This document shows, in pieces, positions 47,618 to 60,432 of a DNA stretch of 64,000 nucleotides. The first letter of the stretch is position 1, and each line of letters starts with the position of its first letter. The notes under the pieces were generated by a model. The model saw only the letters and a program-made list of their open reading frames with translations. It had not been told where the DNA came from and did not search any database. Source of the stretch: Syncephalis plumigaleata (taxonomy: Eukaryota > Zoopagomycota > Zoopagomycetes > Zoopagales > Piptocephalidaceae); contig JAIXMF010000005.1 of assembly GCA_025201365.1 (NCBI GenBank), forward strand, positions 1,178,001 to 1,242,000, in the 5' to 3' direction. Position numbers and translations under genes: made by a program.

Positions 47618-48789
47618 TTCGCGTACATATTACTACTATTGCTACTACATAAACCATTATGAAGAATACAGATGCTCCAAGTAATATGTTCACGATTGCA
47701 CAAATATTATTACATTGAAGAAAGTTGTATTACAACGCAAACAATGGACATGTGTGTATGTCATAAAACGCAACAACTTCAACCATTCATCATTTGTATT
47801 TAGTTTTAGCAATTGTCCTTGATCCTTATTCATGTCAACGTAACTTATACAAAGCATCATTGTACTGTTTTTTATGAATAAGCACAATAGCGAGAAGTTG
47901 CATCAACATAATCCGTCCATTGCTGATACTTGATAATGGCTGGCACATTGTTGTAGGATGATAACACGCCAGAACATGTGTAGATTAATGAATAAATACA
48001 GATACAAAAGATTTGGTATTACCGGAGAAATACCTCTTCAACTAGAAAAAAGAATGACTTGTAATCGAATTGTTGTTTACATCATTATTTTGACCATTGT
48101 ATCATTTTCTAATAACAATGAGGATCATCATTATTGTCCATTGTTGCAAGCAATACCAGCCACAATCATTAGCTGTGGTATACATGTTGTCTAAGACGGT
48201 CAACAACGATAATATCGGGAAATAGTAAACAGAAATCACATGAAACCTCTTTGAATAACTGGGGATCAAGGGAAGAAAACATAAAAGCTAGAGTTATCAT
48301 TTGATTGATTAGAACGCTGTAATAGTAGATGCAACTTTGTAGTCATACTCCATGACAAGGACGCGTAGACAAACGAGCATAAAGGACAAGTCATGTGGTT
48401 AAAAGATACGCGCAGATCGGAATGTAATTCATCCATTAAAAACAAAAGAGAATCTATGTAAATACCGACAACACTATCAGTTCATAGAGCAAATAGTGCG
48501 ACCAATATAGGTGACTCTGCTAAACGATCAAGCGAACGAGCAAGTGAGCAAGCATGCAAGCAAGCAAACAAGTAAGCAAAACAGAACAAACAGAACAGAT
48601 CAAACAAACAAAAACAAACAAAAATAAACGCATGTATAAATTTTAACGCTATTCGTCATCTTCCGAGATTAGCTACCAGTGCCACAAGCCTGCCATCTAT
48701 GCGTGTGTGTGTATACGTGAATACATACACATACATACGCTAATCGACATGATGGCTTGATAGAGTAAAGCAAGCCTCTCTCTCTCTCT
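47618..48789. other. Intergenic, no gene supported
   Basis: Contains AAGC/AAAC tetranucleotide runs (48,530-48,620), CA/TA dinucleotides and (TC)n at 48,776-48,791. Two short ORFs lack recognisable motifs. Confidence 0.5.
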
Positions 48790-51260
48790 CTACTGTTCGT
48801 TATCACTCGGTTCAGACTCACTCATGGCAGAGCCTTGGTCCTCCTCAAATACAGGCATCGCTGATAATACCGCAGACGATGGAATTGACGCGGTGGCCGA
48901 TTGGCCATCTGAGGAGCTCTCTGTGGTAAGTACCGTTTGACTAAGAGATGACTCTGGTTGCGGCAATGATGGAATAATACCAATCTCTTCAAGGGATGTT
49001 AAAGGAGAGGCTGCTGCTTTCTGAGCTTCATCAGTGGTCTCCGCATCAGGATTCGCCGCAGTCGAGGCCGGTTGATCCGGCTCTGCCGCCATTGCTTCTG
49101 ATGCTGATGCTTCTGATGCAACTGCTGTCACTGCTTCTGCTACTTCTCCTCCTGATGCATCTGCCGTTGCTACTGCTGTTTGTTCGGGGTTCTCACCCGA
49201 CTGTGGAGGACTGCTAGGCACGACGGTAGTGCCATTGGCCGTATCAGCCTCATCTGCAGTATTTTTACTTTTCGTTAACCATTCCTCCCACATAAGTTCT
49301 GCTACTCTAAATATCGCAGCTTCAGGAAGGCGCTCGACTACTGGTCGAACCATTTCCCGCAATTCAGGATCAACTATCGTTGCACGTTCCGCCAACGTCT
49401 GTACAAGAGAGACGAGACCAGAGAAGGCGATGCTTGCCTGGCTGTCTTTACGAAGTGAACGACGCAACAATTCGAGTAGTCGATCGGAGGTAAGCAAACT
49501 AACACGACCAAACTTTAGCCGTTCAGCTCGATCACCACGACCAGAGCTACGTGCCCAGTCATCGAGGATATCATTAAGTGTGCGTGGCTAATGGCGAGGA
49601 ATACACGTATTATTAGCTATTACTTGTTGATGCCATTCGTCGAATAACTCTACTTACCGGTTCCACACCCGGTGTCACTTCAAGTACTTTACGGAAACGT
49701 GAGTTGGCCGCACTCCAGCGTCGAATGCATTCCTCCGTTGTCTTTGGCGCGGTAATCGGTTGTGCTCGATCTACCATACATATGATCTTGGTAGTTTCTG
49801 AGAATTCGTTTAACGAGTTTTCTACCGGTTGGAATCCGTTATCCGACAAGTATTCCATCTAATAGCAGTAATGGTGATGATGAACATTCACGTTAATACT
49901 ATGCAACCTTGATTGATCTATAGACTGAATACATACCTGTAGCATACCATTTGTATGCAATTCAAATCGTGCCTCAGCAATATCTAAACGAATACGATCG
50001 ACATTCTCGATGGGAATTAACAAGCGGATGACACCGCTTTCAAGTGTGATAGCAATAGCATCCGGACGTGTCTCAGAATCTTCGGGATCGTGCAAGTAGA
50101 AACGAAGTCGTGGCTCGTGTCCTCCAGGAATGGCATCGGTCGACTCTATAATAAGCGCGTTAGCGTCATTAGTCATGCAATTTGGTGCGTGGCAAATCGA
50201 TTGCTTCTATTTACTTACCTGCAGTATAAGTACCGATAACCGTACGGATAAGTCGAAAATCAAAGAACTTCTTTTTCTCACTAGAGTCGTCCGTCTTCTT
50301 GTCGTGTTTCTTGCCGCCATCCTCGTTTGCTTTCGCATTCGCTGATCCCATGTTCTTGGCGGGACTTCCCGATCGATTTTGATGCTGTTTCCGTTGATTC
50401 TGCATACGATGTCGTTGTCGTTGCGTATGCGTTGAATGCATATGTCTTGGACGATCACGACCCATACCACCTTGACGTTGTCGTTTAGCAACATGAACAT
50501 TCGCGCCAGGATTGTTAGTGCCACTATTACTACTGATATTGCCGTTGCTATTGTTGCTATTGCCAGCATTCGCATTGGCCATGGGCGGGAATGAAGGAGC
50601 AGGCAGTCCAGGGCGTGGATTACCATTCATACCTATTGGCGTTTGATTGGCACTAGGCATAAAATTACCGCCACCACTATTGTTGCTATTGTTATGAGCC
50701 ATATTGCCTCTACCGCCACGACCAGATGGATTGTTACCGCCCATAGGCATTGATCCAGGATGGTTATTGCCGCTATTATAGTTACGCCCTTGGAATGATC
50801 GCATGCCATGCATCATAGGCTGTGCATTAGGAGGTGGACCTGGTGGTAATGGTGGCGGTGCCATCGATGCTACAGGTCCCATATTATGCGGTGCTTGCAT
50901 ATGGCCAGGTTGTCCAAAGTTGATCGGCGGTTGTTGCGGTGGTGGTGGTGGTGGTTGCTGCTGTTGTTGTTGTTGTTGCCCCATAGGAGGTGCATACTGG
51001 TTGTTATGATAATGTTGACGATGCATCATACCGCCACCACGCTGTCCGCGAGGTCGGTTATATCCACCTTGTTGTCCATGTCCATGCCCGTGTCCATGCC
51101 CGTGTCCGTGTCCATGATGTTGGACGGGTGCACCTGGCATCTGTTGTGGATTGTGATGATGAGCTGGATGTGGTGGATGAGCTGCTGCTGCGTAGTTGGC
51201 ACCAGCATTGTTGGCATTATTGCCGTAGACAGCAGGTGGTCCGCCGTATGCTCGCTTCAT
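48790..51260 (-). CDS. Unrecognised nuclear-type protein with a His-Gly repeat
   Basis: Four exons (51,260-50,219; 50,146-49,937; 49,858-49,658; 49,587-48,790) read in frame without slips, about 750 residues. The N-terminus (MKRAYGGPPAVYGNN) is Gly/Asn/Pro/Gln/His-rich and has seven tandem His-Gly units, poly-Gln and an RG-rich tract (NPSGRGGRGNMAHNN). An ordered core starts KKFFDFRLIRTVIGTYTAES and continues PGGHEPRLRFYLHDPEDS, ARFELHTNGMLQ, MEYLSDNGFQPVENSLNEFS, CIRRWSAANSRFRKVLE and TLNDILDDWARSSG. The C-terminus is an Ala/Glu/Ser acidic tail. A LIM-binding/Mfg1-type regulator was considered but not established. The prion-like N-terminus suggests an RNA- or transcription-related protein. 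Confidence 0.85.
51074..51115. repeat. Hexanucleotide repeat encoding poly(His-Gly)
   Basis: Imperfect GTCCATGCCC/GTCCGTGTCC tandem units. On the minus strand they encode seven His-Gly pairs. Confidence 0.85.
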
Positions 51261-51664
51261 TGTGAATGACTAGACTGGGATTATAAAGTAGAAGAGAAGA
51301 ACAAGAGGAATAAATGATAAAGAGTTATCTCTCTCTGTGTGTGTGAGTGTATAAGAAAAAGTGTATGTATGGTTGACAAGGAGGTTAAAGTGGCAATCAA
51401 AAGGGGAGGTGACAAGATATGCGAGTTTTCACGACGGACAACGCCGATAATGATAAAATCGAAATCAACTGAATCCCGTTTGAACTACAATTCACGATAG
51501 TGTCGACATGGATGCGCGTCAGATGCAGCAATTTGCAGCAGCAATATTTATCCACGTTCATCTTTCTTGCCCTTTATTGATTTGGATGCTGATCGGCCAA
51601 CTCGACGACGACGACGACTAACAATCAGTTAAGCATAGGAATCTATCGATATATATATATAGCC
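51261..51664. other. Divergent promoter region
   Basis: Between the His-Gly gene (-) and YHM2 (+). The part next to the minus-strand gene is purine-rich on the plus strand, i.e. a CT-rich leader on its coding strand. Confidence 0.5.
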
Positions 51665-52935
51665 ATGGAGAAACAAGCTGCCACTAGTCCAGCACAGCAA
51701 AAGAAGCCGGTCTCTTGGACCAATATTGGCTTGGGTGCTGCCATCCAAACATTTGAAGTCTCCACGCTTGGTCAACCGTTTGAAGTAATTAAAACGCATA
51801 TGGCAGGTAGGAAGAACAGGATAATACAGTAGTTTATCAAGTCTACTTATATTCACCTTGTTACTATACAGCTCATCGTGAAGACGGACTGGTGACAACT
51901 ATTAAGAAAACCTATCAACGTGGTGGTATTCGTGGCTTTTACCAAGGTTTAATTCCATGGGCATGGATAGAAGCATCCACGAAGGGTGGTGTCCTGCTAT
52001 TCGCATCAAGTGAAATCGATTATCATGCACGCACGCGTCTAGGTTGTTCACCTGCCGTTGCAGGTCTTCTCGGTGGTATGGGCGGTGGTATAGCGCAAGC
52101 CTATACAACCATGGGATTCTGTACGTTTATGAAGACTGTCGAGGTGACACGCCATAAATCGGCCGATGGCGCAAATGCATCCACTTGGAAGGTGGCGGCG
52201 GACGTGTTCAACCGTGAAGGTATTCGTGGTTTGAACAAGGGCGTATCCGCGGTGGCTCTACGTCAAATGACCAACTGGGGATCTCGATTTGGTGAGTAGT
52301 AGCAGCATTAGTAGTATAGTTAGTTAGTTAGTCAGTTAGTTAACTATTTATTATTACTAATATCATTCAATGATAGGTATTGCTCGTGTGACAGAGCATG
52401 TAATTCGCGGTTCCGATAGTACGCGTAAATTAACAACAGGCGAGCGTATTCTATGTGCGTAGTTGAACTTGTCTTTCTTTTACCATTGTGCAATCTACTA
52501 ACTTGTCGTGTTTACTTATTATTTATTTAGCATCGGTCATTGGCGGTGCATTAGCATGCTGGAATCAACCGATTGAAGTAAATACGCTAAACTAGAATGT
52601 GCCCATTTGCGTAGATATAGCTAACACACCATCATCATTGCTCTTGTTGTTTAGGTGATCCGAGTGGAAATGCAATCGGCAGCGAAATCCGCCGATCGAC
52701 CTGCTAACATGAACATTTGGACATGTGCTCGTTATATTTATCAAAGAAACGGCCTACTAGGGTTCTATCGCGGTGTCACACCACGAATTGCCCTTGGTGT
52801 TTATTTAACAGTAAGTAGCAGCGTTAGTGCTCATAAACAATCGATACTAACGCTCAAAAATAGGTGTGCATGGTATTTGGTGGTGACAGTTTGAAGGCAT
52901 ACTTTGCTGAGCGTCAAGCAGCAAAAAATGCGTAA
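51665..52935 (+). CDS. YHM2: Mitochondrial citrate/oxoglutarate carrier Yhm2
   Basis: A complete mitochondrial carrier of about 310 residues in six exons: 51,665-51,806; 51,872-52,291; 52,377-52,454; 52,531-52,577; 52,655-52,810; 52,864-52,935. It begins [20 protein letters not shown]. Carrier motifs appear as [14 protein letters not shown], the atypical middle motif [12 protein letters not shown] and NQPIEVIRVEMQ. The sequence fits the Yhm2 subgroup, including the weak middle repeat and [19 protein letters not shown]. In yeast Yhm2 exports citrate for 2-oxoglutarate across the inner membrane, supplies cytosolic NADPH, and was also found in mitochondrial nucleoids. All exon joins keep frame, with no slips. 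Confidence 0.93.
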
Positions 52936-53221
52936 TTATAAATCCAAATAAATGCACACAACTTAACTATTCACAGAAGGAAAGCCAAGATGAGCTAGTT
53001 CATTTCCCTTTGCTATTGTCATTAGTGAATAGTAATGATATACACATGGTACGACAATCAGCTATACAAGCATATACATTTTATTTATTTACATTTCTAA
53101 TATAAAAAAAGAGGGAAATAACAATCAGCACTACGTATGCCAGTATCATCTAATAATATGAGTTTACGATGAACTAGAATGGTCCTGATTCATTGGTGTT
53201 CTATAAGGTGAGGTGCCGTAT
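52936..53221. other. Convergent spacer
   Basis: AT-rich 3' flanks of two convergent genes with AATAAA-like motifs. Confidence 0.5.
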
Positions 53222-54621
53222 TTAATGAGTTGGAGGATACATCTGGTTGTACGTATCGTTATAAGCATAAATGCTATAGGGATCCTCGTATGACTTCGTA
53301 AAGTCGTGTGATGGTTTGCAAGGTGATGGCGGTTCTTCACCCGAGATAGTATGCAGGTTATACACGTCGAGTGGTTGTCCTGGTGGCAGGGGACTTTCAC
53401 CTATGGTGAACATGGCCATTAGATAAAAGAGTATGAAGTTGAAAACACCGCGTAATGGCGTGCACACATCTCGTAGTACGACCATGATGAAGACCGTTTT
53501 CCCCGAAAAGACCAGTGTGCGATTGATGAATATAGAAAGCCTAGTCCGTTACAGAGCGAGTGTAGGAGTCAATAATATACATGTCATTTGTTGAACACAA
53601 ATAGGCAAATACAATAGCAACAGCATGATCACAACTATTGGCAACAATCTGACTTACCAGCAAAAGATGTAGATAATAGTGAATAGTATTGCCAATGCCG
53701 AGTATCGCTTCAGGTAGAGTTTAACCGCTTGCTTCGTGGATGCTTCACGCGGATTATTCTGCATGCGTTTGTAGACGCGATAGTAAGTATTACCGACCCA
53801 TAAGAAAATGACTGAATTAAATAGGAATACCCCGCAGAGTGGAAGATGAAGCTGAATCGCTTGCAAATAAATGTATTCACCGGATAGCCAACACCTAACA
53901 GTAGTAGATTGATCATTTGCATTAGTATACGAATGACCATCATAATCCTATCCTATTACTAATGACTTACCAACCGGCCATTGGCCTGTAAAGATAGCCA
54001 CGCGCTTCTGTCGTGTAGATCAGATATGGTATGACACCATTGGCTATGGATAGCAAAGCGATAAACGCAAATAGAAAATAGTTTAATTTGCGAATACGCG
54101 TCAATGAGATACGCTTTACAATAATAAGCAGGAGATTCACTCCAATAAGGCCGATGCCTAGTAGGCACCAGAGATAGCCGCATTGTACGAGGATAGCCTG
54201 GAATTGACACCAGAAATGACCGGCTGGATAGACGAGTGACAATCTACGACGGATAATCAATTGGTTGACTGTATTCACGAGTATGTTACATGTTATCAAA
54301 TGTACTTACAATCCAAGTGAATGACCTAGTGCGCCAATAAGATCGCCATACGCATTAAAGTATAGGATACGCGCTATTGGCGTACGAAAACGAGATGATA
54401 AATGGTAATTCTATAGTATCAAAGATATGGATCAGAATGTACAGGTACATGCAGTAGTGGATTAGAGGAGATCACGATCAATATTTACGCTGATAAATCG
54501 ATCGAATAAGAGGATAACTCACCATAATAATGCCAATAGCACCTAGAGCACCAATACTGCCGCAAATTGTACTGCACCAACTAACTATTTGTTTTTCCGA
54601 TTCATCAAGTTGTTCCATCAT
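53222..54621 (-). CDS. Seven-helix receptor of the cAMP-receptor-like class
   Basis: Five exons: 54,621-54,533; 54,410-54,310; 54,243-53,971; 53,894-53,658; 53,540-53,222. The protein is about 340 residues with roughly seven hydrophobic helices. Helix 1 follows MMEQLDESEKQIVSW. Motifs resembling Dictyostelium cAR and fungal relatives are NYHLSSRFRTPIARIL, FNAYGDLIGALGHSLG, WCQFQAILVQCGYLWCLLGI (the CQ-Q block after helix 2) and YLKRYSALAILFTIIYIFCW (helix 6). The C-terminal tail is Pro/Tyr/Ser-rich and could be phosphorylated. A G-protein-coupled sensor at the plasma membrane is likely; the ligand is unknown. Exon joins appear in frame. Confidence 0.8.
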
Positions 54622-55466
54622 TTTTATAAATATTAAGAAAATAAGAAAATAGGATAGATAGGATGGAAGCCTGTCTATGGCACGCTACGTGGATGGTCAA
54701 CCTGCGATGGGAAAGGAGGAGAAACGACTGCATACTATAGTTTATACAATTATCACGAACGAAGAATAAGACTTAGTTAAGGAAGAAATGGCAGTGCATG
54801 TTGACTTGCACACGCTTAGACTTGACATACGCCAGAATAAGCGAATATTCCTGGATCACCAGTTAAGACATCACCGAGTAGTAGTTGCACAACAGTTGCA
54901 GTAGGATTGTCGCATGATGAACACGATGCAGCACGTTGTCAGTGGCACTTTTGATGATAAGGTATGCTTATTCATTCGAGCCATATAAAGACGAGATAAT
55001 TGATGATGTTGATGATGTTTTACGCCTTCTTGGCCGTGTGTTCATAGGCGTATGTAGAGATAAATATGCGTGTATACGTAGATTTATGCTAACCGCATTA
55101 TATTACAGGTTAATGTAGATAGGCACACTTACATACGCGCGTGTGTATAACGTAGTCACATTGTATGTACACACACTCTCACTGAGATATGACGATATCA
55201 CTTGTATAAGTATATATGAGTGCACATCTTTTGTCAAGCAAATTGAACTGTACTTGCATTTTGCCAATCCTCATTCTTATGCATTCGTAACCTTAAAGGT
55301 ACTCACACGCTCTATCTTCTTTCTGCCATTTATTAAGGTGAATACAAATACAAGTACTACTATCCTAAGCATTGGTTGAGGAAGAACATGTGTGTATGTG
55401 TGCGCATGTGTATGTGTATGTGTACCACTTTAATTCTTGCATTTGCAAGAATAGCTTTCTTTTTAT
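54622..55466. other. Intergenic
   Basis: A purine-rich leader for the receptor gene (54,630-54,790), then AT- and TG-rich sequence including a (TGTA/TGTG)n run near 55,390-55,425. No gene seen. Confidence 0.5.
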
Positions 55467-58365
55467 TTAACCACAATGGAAAAGCAATGTCTTGCCTTTG
55501 CCCTTTCCCTTTTTAGCCTTTAGTGGTTGGGTATTATTGCCACCAGTAGATGCATTCGTCGCACTGGGGCGACCAGTTAACCATTCGGATTCCACTGGCT
55601 TGCCTACAATTGGACGTGGTGGCCGTGTTACCGTTGGTAAGGCTGGGAAATCGGCGGTATCATCATCACGTTTACGCACAATCGGTGCCATACCATTTCT
55701 AACTACATCGGAAGCCGTGCGTGAACCTGTCGTCTTTGCGCGATACGAGTCGGATCGAAGTGCGGATGGCCCAGCTGAACCGCCACTCGCAGAAGCATAT
55801 CGTGCCGTGGGTGCAGTCTTTCCCCAAGGAGATGGCGAGTCGCCCCAATCTGGCTCGATTGTCTGAGCGGCTTGTTTCCCTGATTTACGCGATTGTGCAT
55901 TATTCCAAGCACCGGTGCTTGACGATGCACCCGTACCAGGTCGACCTAACGTGCTAGAAGTGTAGAAATCGGATGGTTGCAAATCAGGGAATTGTTTATC
56001 CTTGATTATAAATGTAATTAGCAAGTTAGACAATCTATTAACATATATACAAATATCATCTACACTACTTACCACTGCTTGTTGATCCTTCCATGCCGTT
56101 AGTAGTTCCTGTCGTTTATTGTCGTTTTCCAGTTGATCAATGACAGCGGTGACAACCTTGCCAGTGAGTTGTTTGAATTCATCGTTCGTCAATTGAATGA
56201 CACTATCAATGAAATCTTTACTAGTGATTCTGTGCTTGAAATAGTCGGTCAACAGCATTTGTAATTGAACAAGTTTCACCGTACGATTATGGAATTTACT
56301 ACGAAAACGATCTAATAATGGTTCCACCCATCTTGAAGTCATCCATTTAGTATACGTAATCCTTAATTCAGCATCATCATACTCGTTTGATTACACTTAC
56401 TTTTTAACTGATGGATCTATTTTTGGTTGTTGTATTACAGGCTGATTACCTAGTGTTGGCCATTGTGGATTAGCGCCAGTTGTGCTACGCTGCTGTTGAT
56501 TGTCACGATTTGCATCGGGTCCTGTATTAATTGTACGCGGTGCTTCACTCAATTGTCCAAATCCAGCGGGTGCACGAATACGACGTGTTTCCGTAGAATC
56601 ACGATCTCGTCTTGTACCGCCACCACCACCTCCTCCATCGCCACCTCCACCGATACTATTTGTACTAACTATTGAACCTGAACTGGATTCATCTGTAATA
56701 CGTGCTCGTGAAGTAGCAGCGGTGTTTGTTGATGTACTTGGTGCTGATCGATAGCCATCCTCGTGCAGATTGTCTCTAGACATGGTAGATGTATTACCAC
56801 CCTATTATGTATATAACAATGTCATTAGTATTTAGCAATGGTGTATGTATTCATCTCTATAGTAATAGACATACGGTACGATCTGCTCGTGAATAATCTC
56901 CTCCTCCTCGTTGTTGTTGTTGTTGCCCTCCTCGTTGTCGTTGTGTAGGACTATGAGCATAAACGATGTCAATGTCAATCCGCCGTGCATTACGCTGTAG
57001 TGATCGTTGTCCGGTAGCAGCAGTACCGTGAACTTCATGCTATTCATCAAGTAGAGCAAGAAAGAAATTAATGATATAGCACTACAAATGATCTTGCTAC
57101 TTACCTCGTGTGCTTTCAAATCTATATCTGTAGAAAATACGACAAATTTACTCTCTAGACAGGATTCATACATACAAGGGAAATGATCTTGATGAAAGTG
57201 TTTTTCCTAAGTAATAACAATCAATTAAGCTATCACATTTCACTAATCCTTCTACTACTACTACTACCACTACTACTTACTAGTTCTTTATAGTTTCTAT
57301 AATATTGATGTCGTCCAGTACCGGATCTTACGCATAAATGACACTGCTCATGACGATCTCGACAATGTTCATAGAGTTGATCGTCATCGTAGTAATCCTG
57401 ATGACAGAATCCGCATTCTGGATGTCCTCGAAACCCGATAGATGTTTCGCGTGACACACCACGATAATGATCTCGTAATTGCGCTCGTGTAAATAATCGA
57501 TGTTCAAATGGAAAGGCCTTTTTGAATTTAACACATAAATCACTAGAATTGACATTGATTAGTAAGCGAGGATTCGTAACCAATAAGCGTGCACTCACCA
57601 AAATGAAAGTCGATGCTCATCACGTGCGTGCGCCTTTAACTTTCCCCAATGACTGACCACAGCCGTGCAACCCTCCTTGGGACAACTAAACTTTAATAAA
57701 CGAGTAGATTCGGCAAACGTCTCTTGATACTGATATCGAATACCGAGTGATGAGTCGACGCAGGCTGCTTCAGTATCGCCGAATGAACTATACTCGCGAA
57801 TGGGATCTTCCGTGAATATTACCCAGGTTAGTTCCGTCTATATCGAATACAATAATTATCAGTATGATTAGTATCGTATTAATAAGCATGCATCGTAGCC
57901 TACCTTACAATAGGCGCAATGCTTGTTCTTATACAAGGCGCGTAGGCGTAACGAGCACACATGACATGTTCTATGCTCGCATTCACCAACTGCAAATATC
58001 TTTATCGGTTCGGTACAAATAAAACAATTGATATCGATATTTGCTTTTGAATCGGTTTCACTAATAGCTGAAGTAGTTTTAGAATAAGCGTCGTCGCTGT
58101 CATTTGCTATATTCTTTGGTCTACGATTTAGCTGGTTGTTTTGACCGGGCTTATTTGTTGAGCGATTGCTGTTGTTGCCGTTGTTGCCGTTGCTGTTATT
58201 CGTACGCGGTTTACGTCGACCACTATTAGATCGACTTTGGCTATTGTTATCACTGTCATATTTGCTGTTCTCTCCGTTGGCACTCTTTGCAGTACTTTTG
58301 TAGTTGTTATTGCCACGGGTCTCTGGATGACTAGAAGGGGATTGGTTAGAATTAAGGGTTGACAT
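55467..58365 (-). CDS. HEL2: RING E3 ligase of ribosome quality control (Hel2/ZNF598)
   Basis: The N-terminus is Asn/Ser-rich. The RING follows as CFICTEPIKIFAVGECEHRT, then CHVCSLRLRALYKNKHCAYC. C2H2-type fingers follow: CPKEGCTAVVSHWGKLKAHA, FCDLCVKFKKAFPFEHRLFT, CGFCHQDYYDDDQLYEHCRD and CMYESCLESKFVVF. Next is the block HGTAATGQRSLQRNARRIDI. The C-terminal half has a helical region (WVEPLLDRFRSKFHNRTVKL) and a basic end KAKKGKGKGKTLLFHCG, typical of the family. It senses collided ribosomes and ubiquitinates small-subunit proteins to start quality control. About seven introns with GT-AG borders keep frame throughout; what looked like a shift near 57,040 is resolved by an intron ending TGAATAG. 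Confidence 0.93.
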
Positions 58366-59385
58366 GATCAAACAATAAGTGAAAGGAGCGTATAACGGAT
58401 TCCAACTGTAAAACTAGAGGAAAATATTTAAGCACACACACACACACACACAAATAGTAATAGTAGTTGTAATAGATAGAAATTGTTAAAAGAACTTGCT
58501 TCCGTTGAATAAACTATTTCAATATCAAGTAGACTAGTAGTAAACAGCTGAATATAATGCTTGTCAAATAAATGGACTATCACAATAAACGAGACAATAG
58601 TAGTGTTTGTAAGAAAAAGTAGAACAATTGATGTGAATAATGGTGTACATGAATATTCGTTGATTTGCCTGCTTATAAACTCATCCAATGTGTTATTTGG
58701 GATACTTTATGAGTCAATCTGACACTAAGCATGTTGTATAGTCATTGAATGACCAGCATAGTACAGTTGTAATAATAATAGAATAATAGCACCTATATTG
58801 CATACATATACATACATTAATCATTATCATTAATTAGCTTTTAGGAAGAGTGTTTATTAATATATATGATTGTCATCCTGCATTCTAAGAATGAAAAAGT
58901 GTGTTTTTTTAAGAATCATCACAAGCATTCACACATTACAGGCGACTCATATTTATATATGACTCTACCCATCATTTCTATCTTACTACTATTAAGCAAA
59001 AGCAAGCGTATACATACAAATGAGTAAAACGACACAGTCGGTTCACATCATAAATACTAGACTAGCCAATCTAGAGACATCATTATTATCATGAATATCA
59101 ATGGTTCAATGGGCATCCATTAACGATGTGATAATAACAATGCTAGAGGAGTAGTAGTAGTAGTAGTACGCTTGTGTAATAAGATAGAAACAACACGATT
59201 GAAATGGGAAAAGTTGAAGATAACAGCACAGGTGAAGTAATGAGAGAGGAAGGAGGAGGAGAGAAACACGCAATCATCGAGAGATACTAGAGGGGACATC
59301 ATCATCATCATCGGCATTATCGATATTATAACTAAAAGTTAGTACGATAATGGCAAGAAGAGGAATAATAATAATAAGCATCAAA
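58366..59385. other. Intergenic, no gene seen
   Basis: Contains (CA)n at 58,435-58,451, an (AGT)n tract at 59,151-59,167 and a TCATCA run at 59,296-59,312. Otherwise AT-rich. Confidence 0.55.
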
Positions 59386-60432
59386 TTATTTGCTGAGGAA
59401 CTTTTGGATTTCATCGTAGAAGGCCAATACCAAAGCACCACCAGTACCACGGAGGATGTTGGAGAAGGCACCACGGAAGAAGGCACGGTAACCTTCGGTG
59501 GCAGCCAACTTCTTCCAGCAGTCAATGGATGAGGTGTAGAGGATTTCACCACGACCGGCTTGCATCATCATACGACGACGAACGGTATCGAATGGATAAG
59601 AGATAATACCAGCACCAGTAGTGACAACTTGAGCGATGGCCCAGTTCTGCCAGAAGGAGGCCTTCTTTGGATCCTTAATGAGCATGGACTTGGCAGTATC
59701 GAAACCACCAAAGTAGGCAGCACGGTAGACAATGATACCAGCGACAGAGACGTTGAAACCTTGGTAGATACCGCGGAAACCGTCCTTCTTGTAGATGGAG
59801 CCAATGCATTGGCCGAGACCAGTGAATTGACGCTCCTTACCCTTACCGACATCGACGGCCATACGGGTACGGGCAAAGTCGAGTGGGTAGACGAAGAGGA
59901 GGGAGGTGGCACCGGCAGCACCGCCAGAAGCCAAGTTACCAGCGAAGAACTTCCAGAAGTCGGTCTTGGCATCCCACGTTGGAAGATCTGCTTGTACTTG
60001 TCCTTGAAGGCAAAGTTCAAAGCCTGAGTTGGGAAGTAACGGATGACATTGGACATGTTACCACGCCTATATAGGAGGAAGAAGTAAGAATAATGATTAG
60101 TATTATGCATATAATAAACACAACTCATCTCATCTATTACTCTATAATAATAGTCTCGTCGTATATGTATTATACATATACGTTGCTATATGCTATGTTA
60201 CTCACCAGAAAGAGGCCATACCCTGCTCCTTTGGGATACGGACGAAAGCATCGACGATACCCTTGTATTGCTTGTCGGCAGCAATCTGGGTAGATGAAGC
60301 TTGTACTTGGAGCAAAAGCTTCACGCGCTCAATGGGAGCGACGGCAGTCTTGGAGACAGCGGCCGAAACACCACCGGCCAACAAATCCGTGGCGAACGAG
60401 GTAATTCCTCCCTTCTTCTTTCCTTCAGCCAT
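59386..60432 (-). CDS. AAC: Mitochondrial ADP/ATP carrier
   Basis: Exon 1 (60,432-60,206) encodes [20 protein letters not shown], then the carrier motif [19 protein letters not shown]. After an intron (60,067-60,205), exon 2 encodes [20 protein letters not shown], a second motif [18 protein letters not shown], and the third repeat [18 protein letters not shown] containing the diagnostic RRRMMM. The C-terminus is [13 protein letters not shown]. The protein exchanges cytosolic ADP for matrix ATP across the inner membrane. Codon use is strongly biased and the gene GC-richer than its surroundings, as in P2, consistent with high expression. A single-base slip near 59,970 is surprising for such an essential gene and is probably a sequencing indel. 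Confidence 0.96.

Noticed and set aside
50803-51009. Plus-strand poly-Gly/Cys ORF
   Set aside because: Antisense shadow of the Pro/Gln-rich part of the minus-strand gene.
57030-57120. Frameshift in HEL2
   Set aside because: Resolved by an intron with GTAAGT donor and TGAATAG acceptor that keeps the conserved block in frame.
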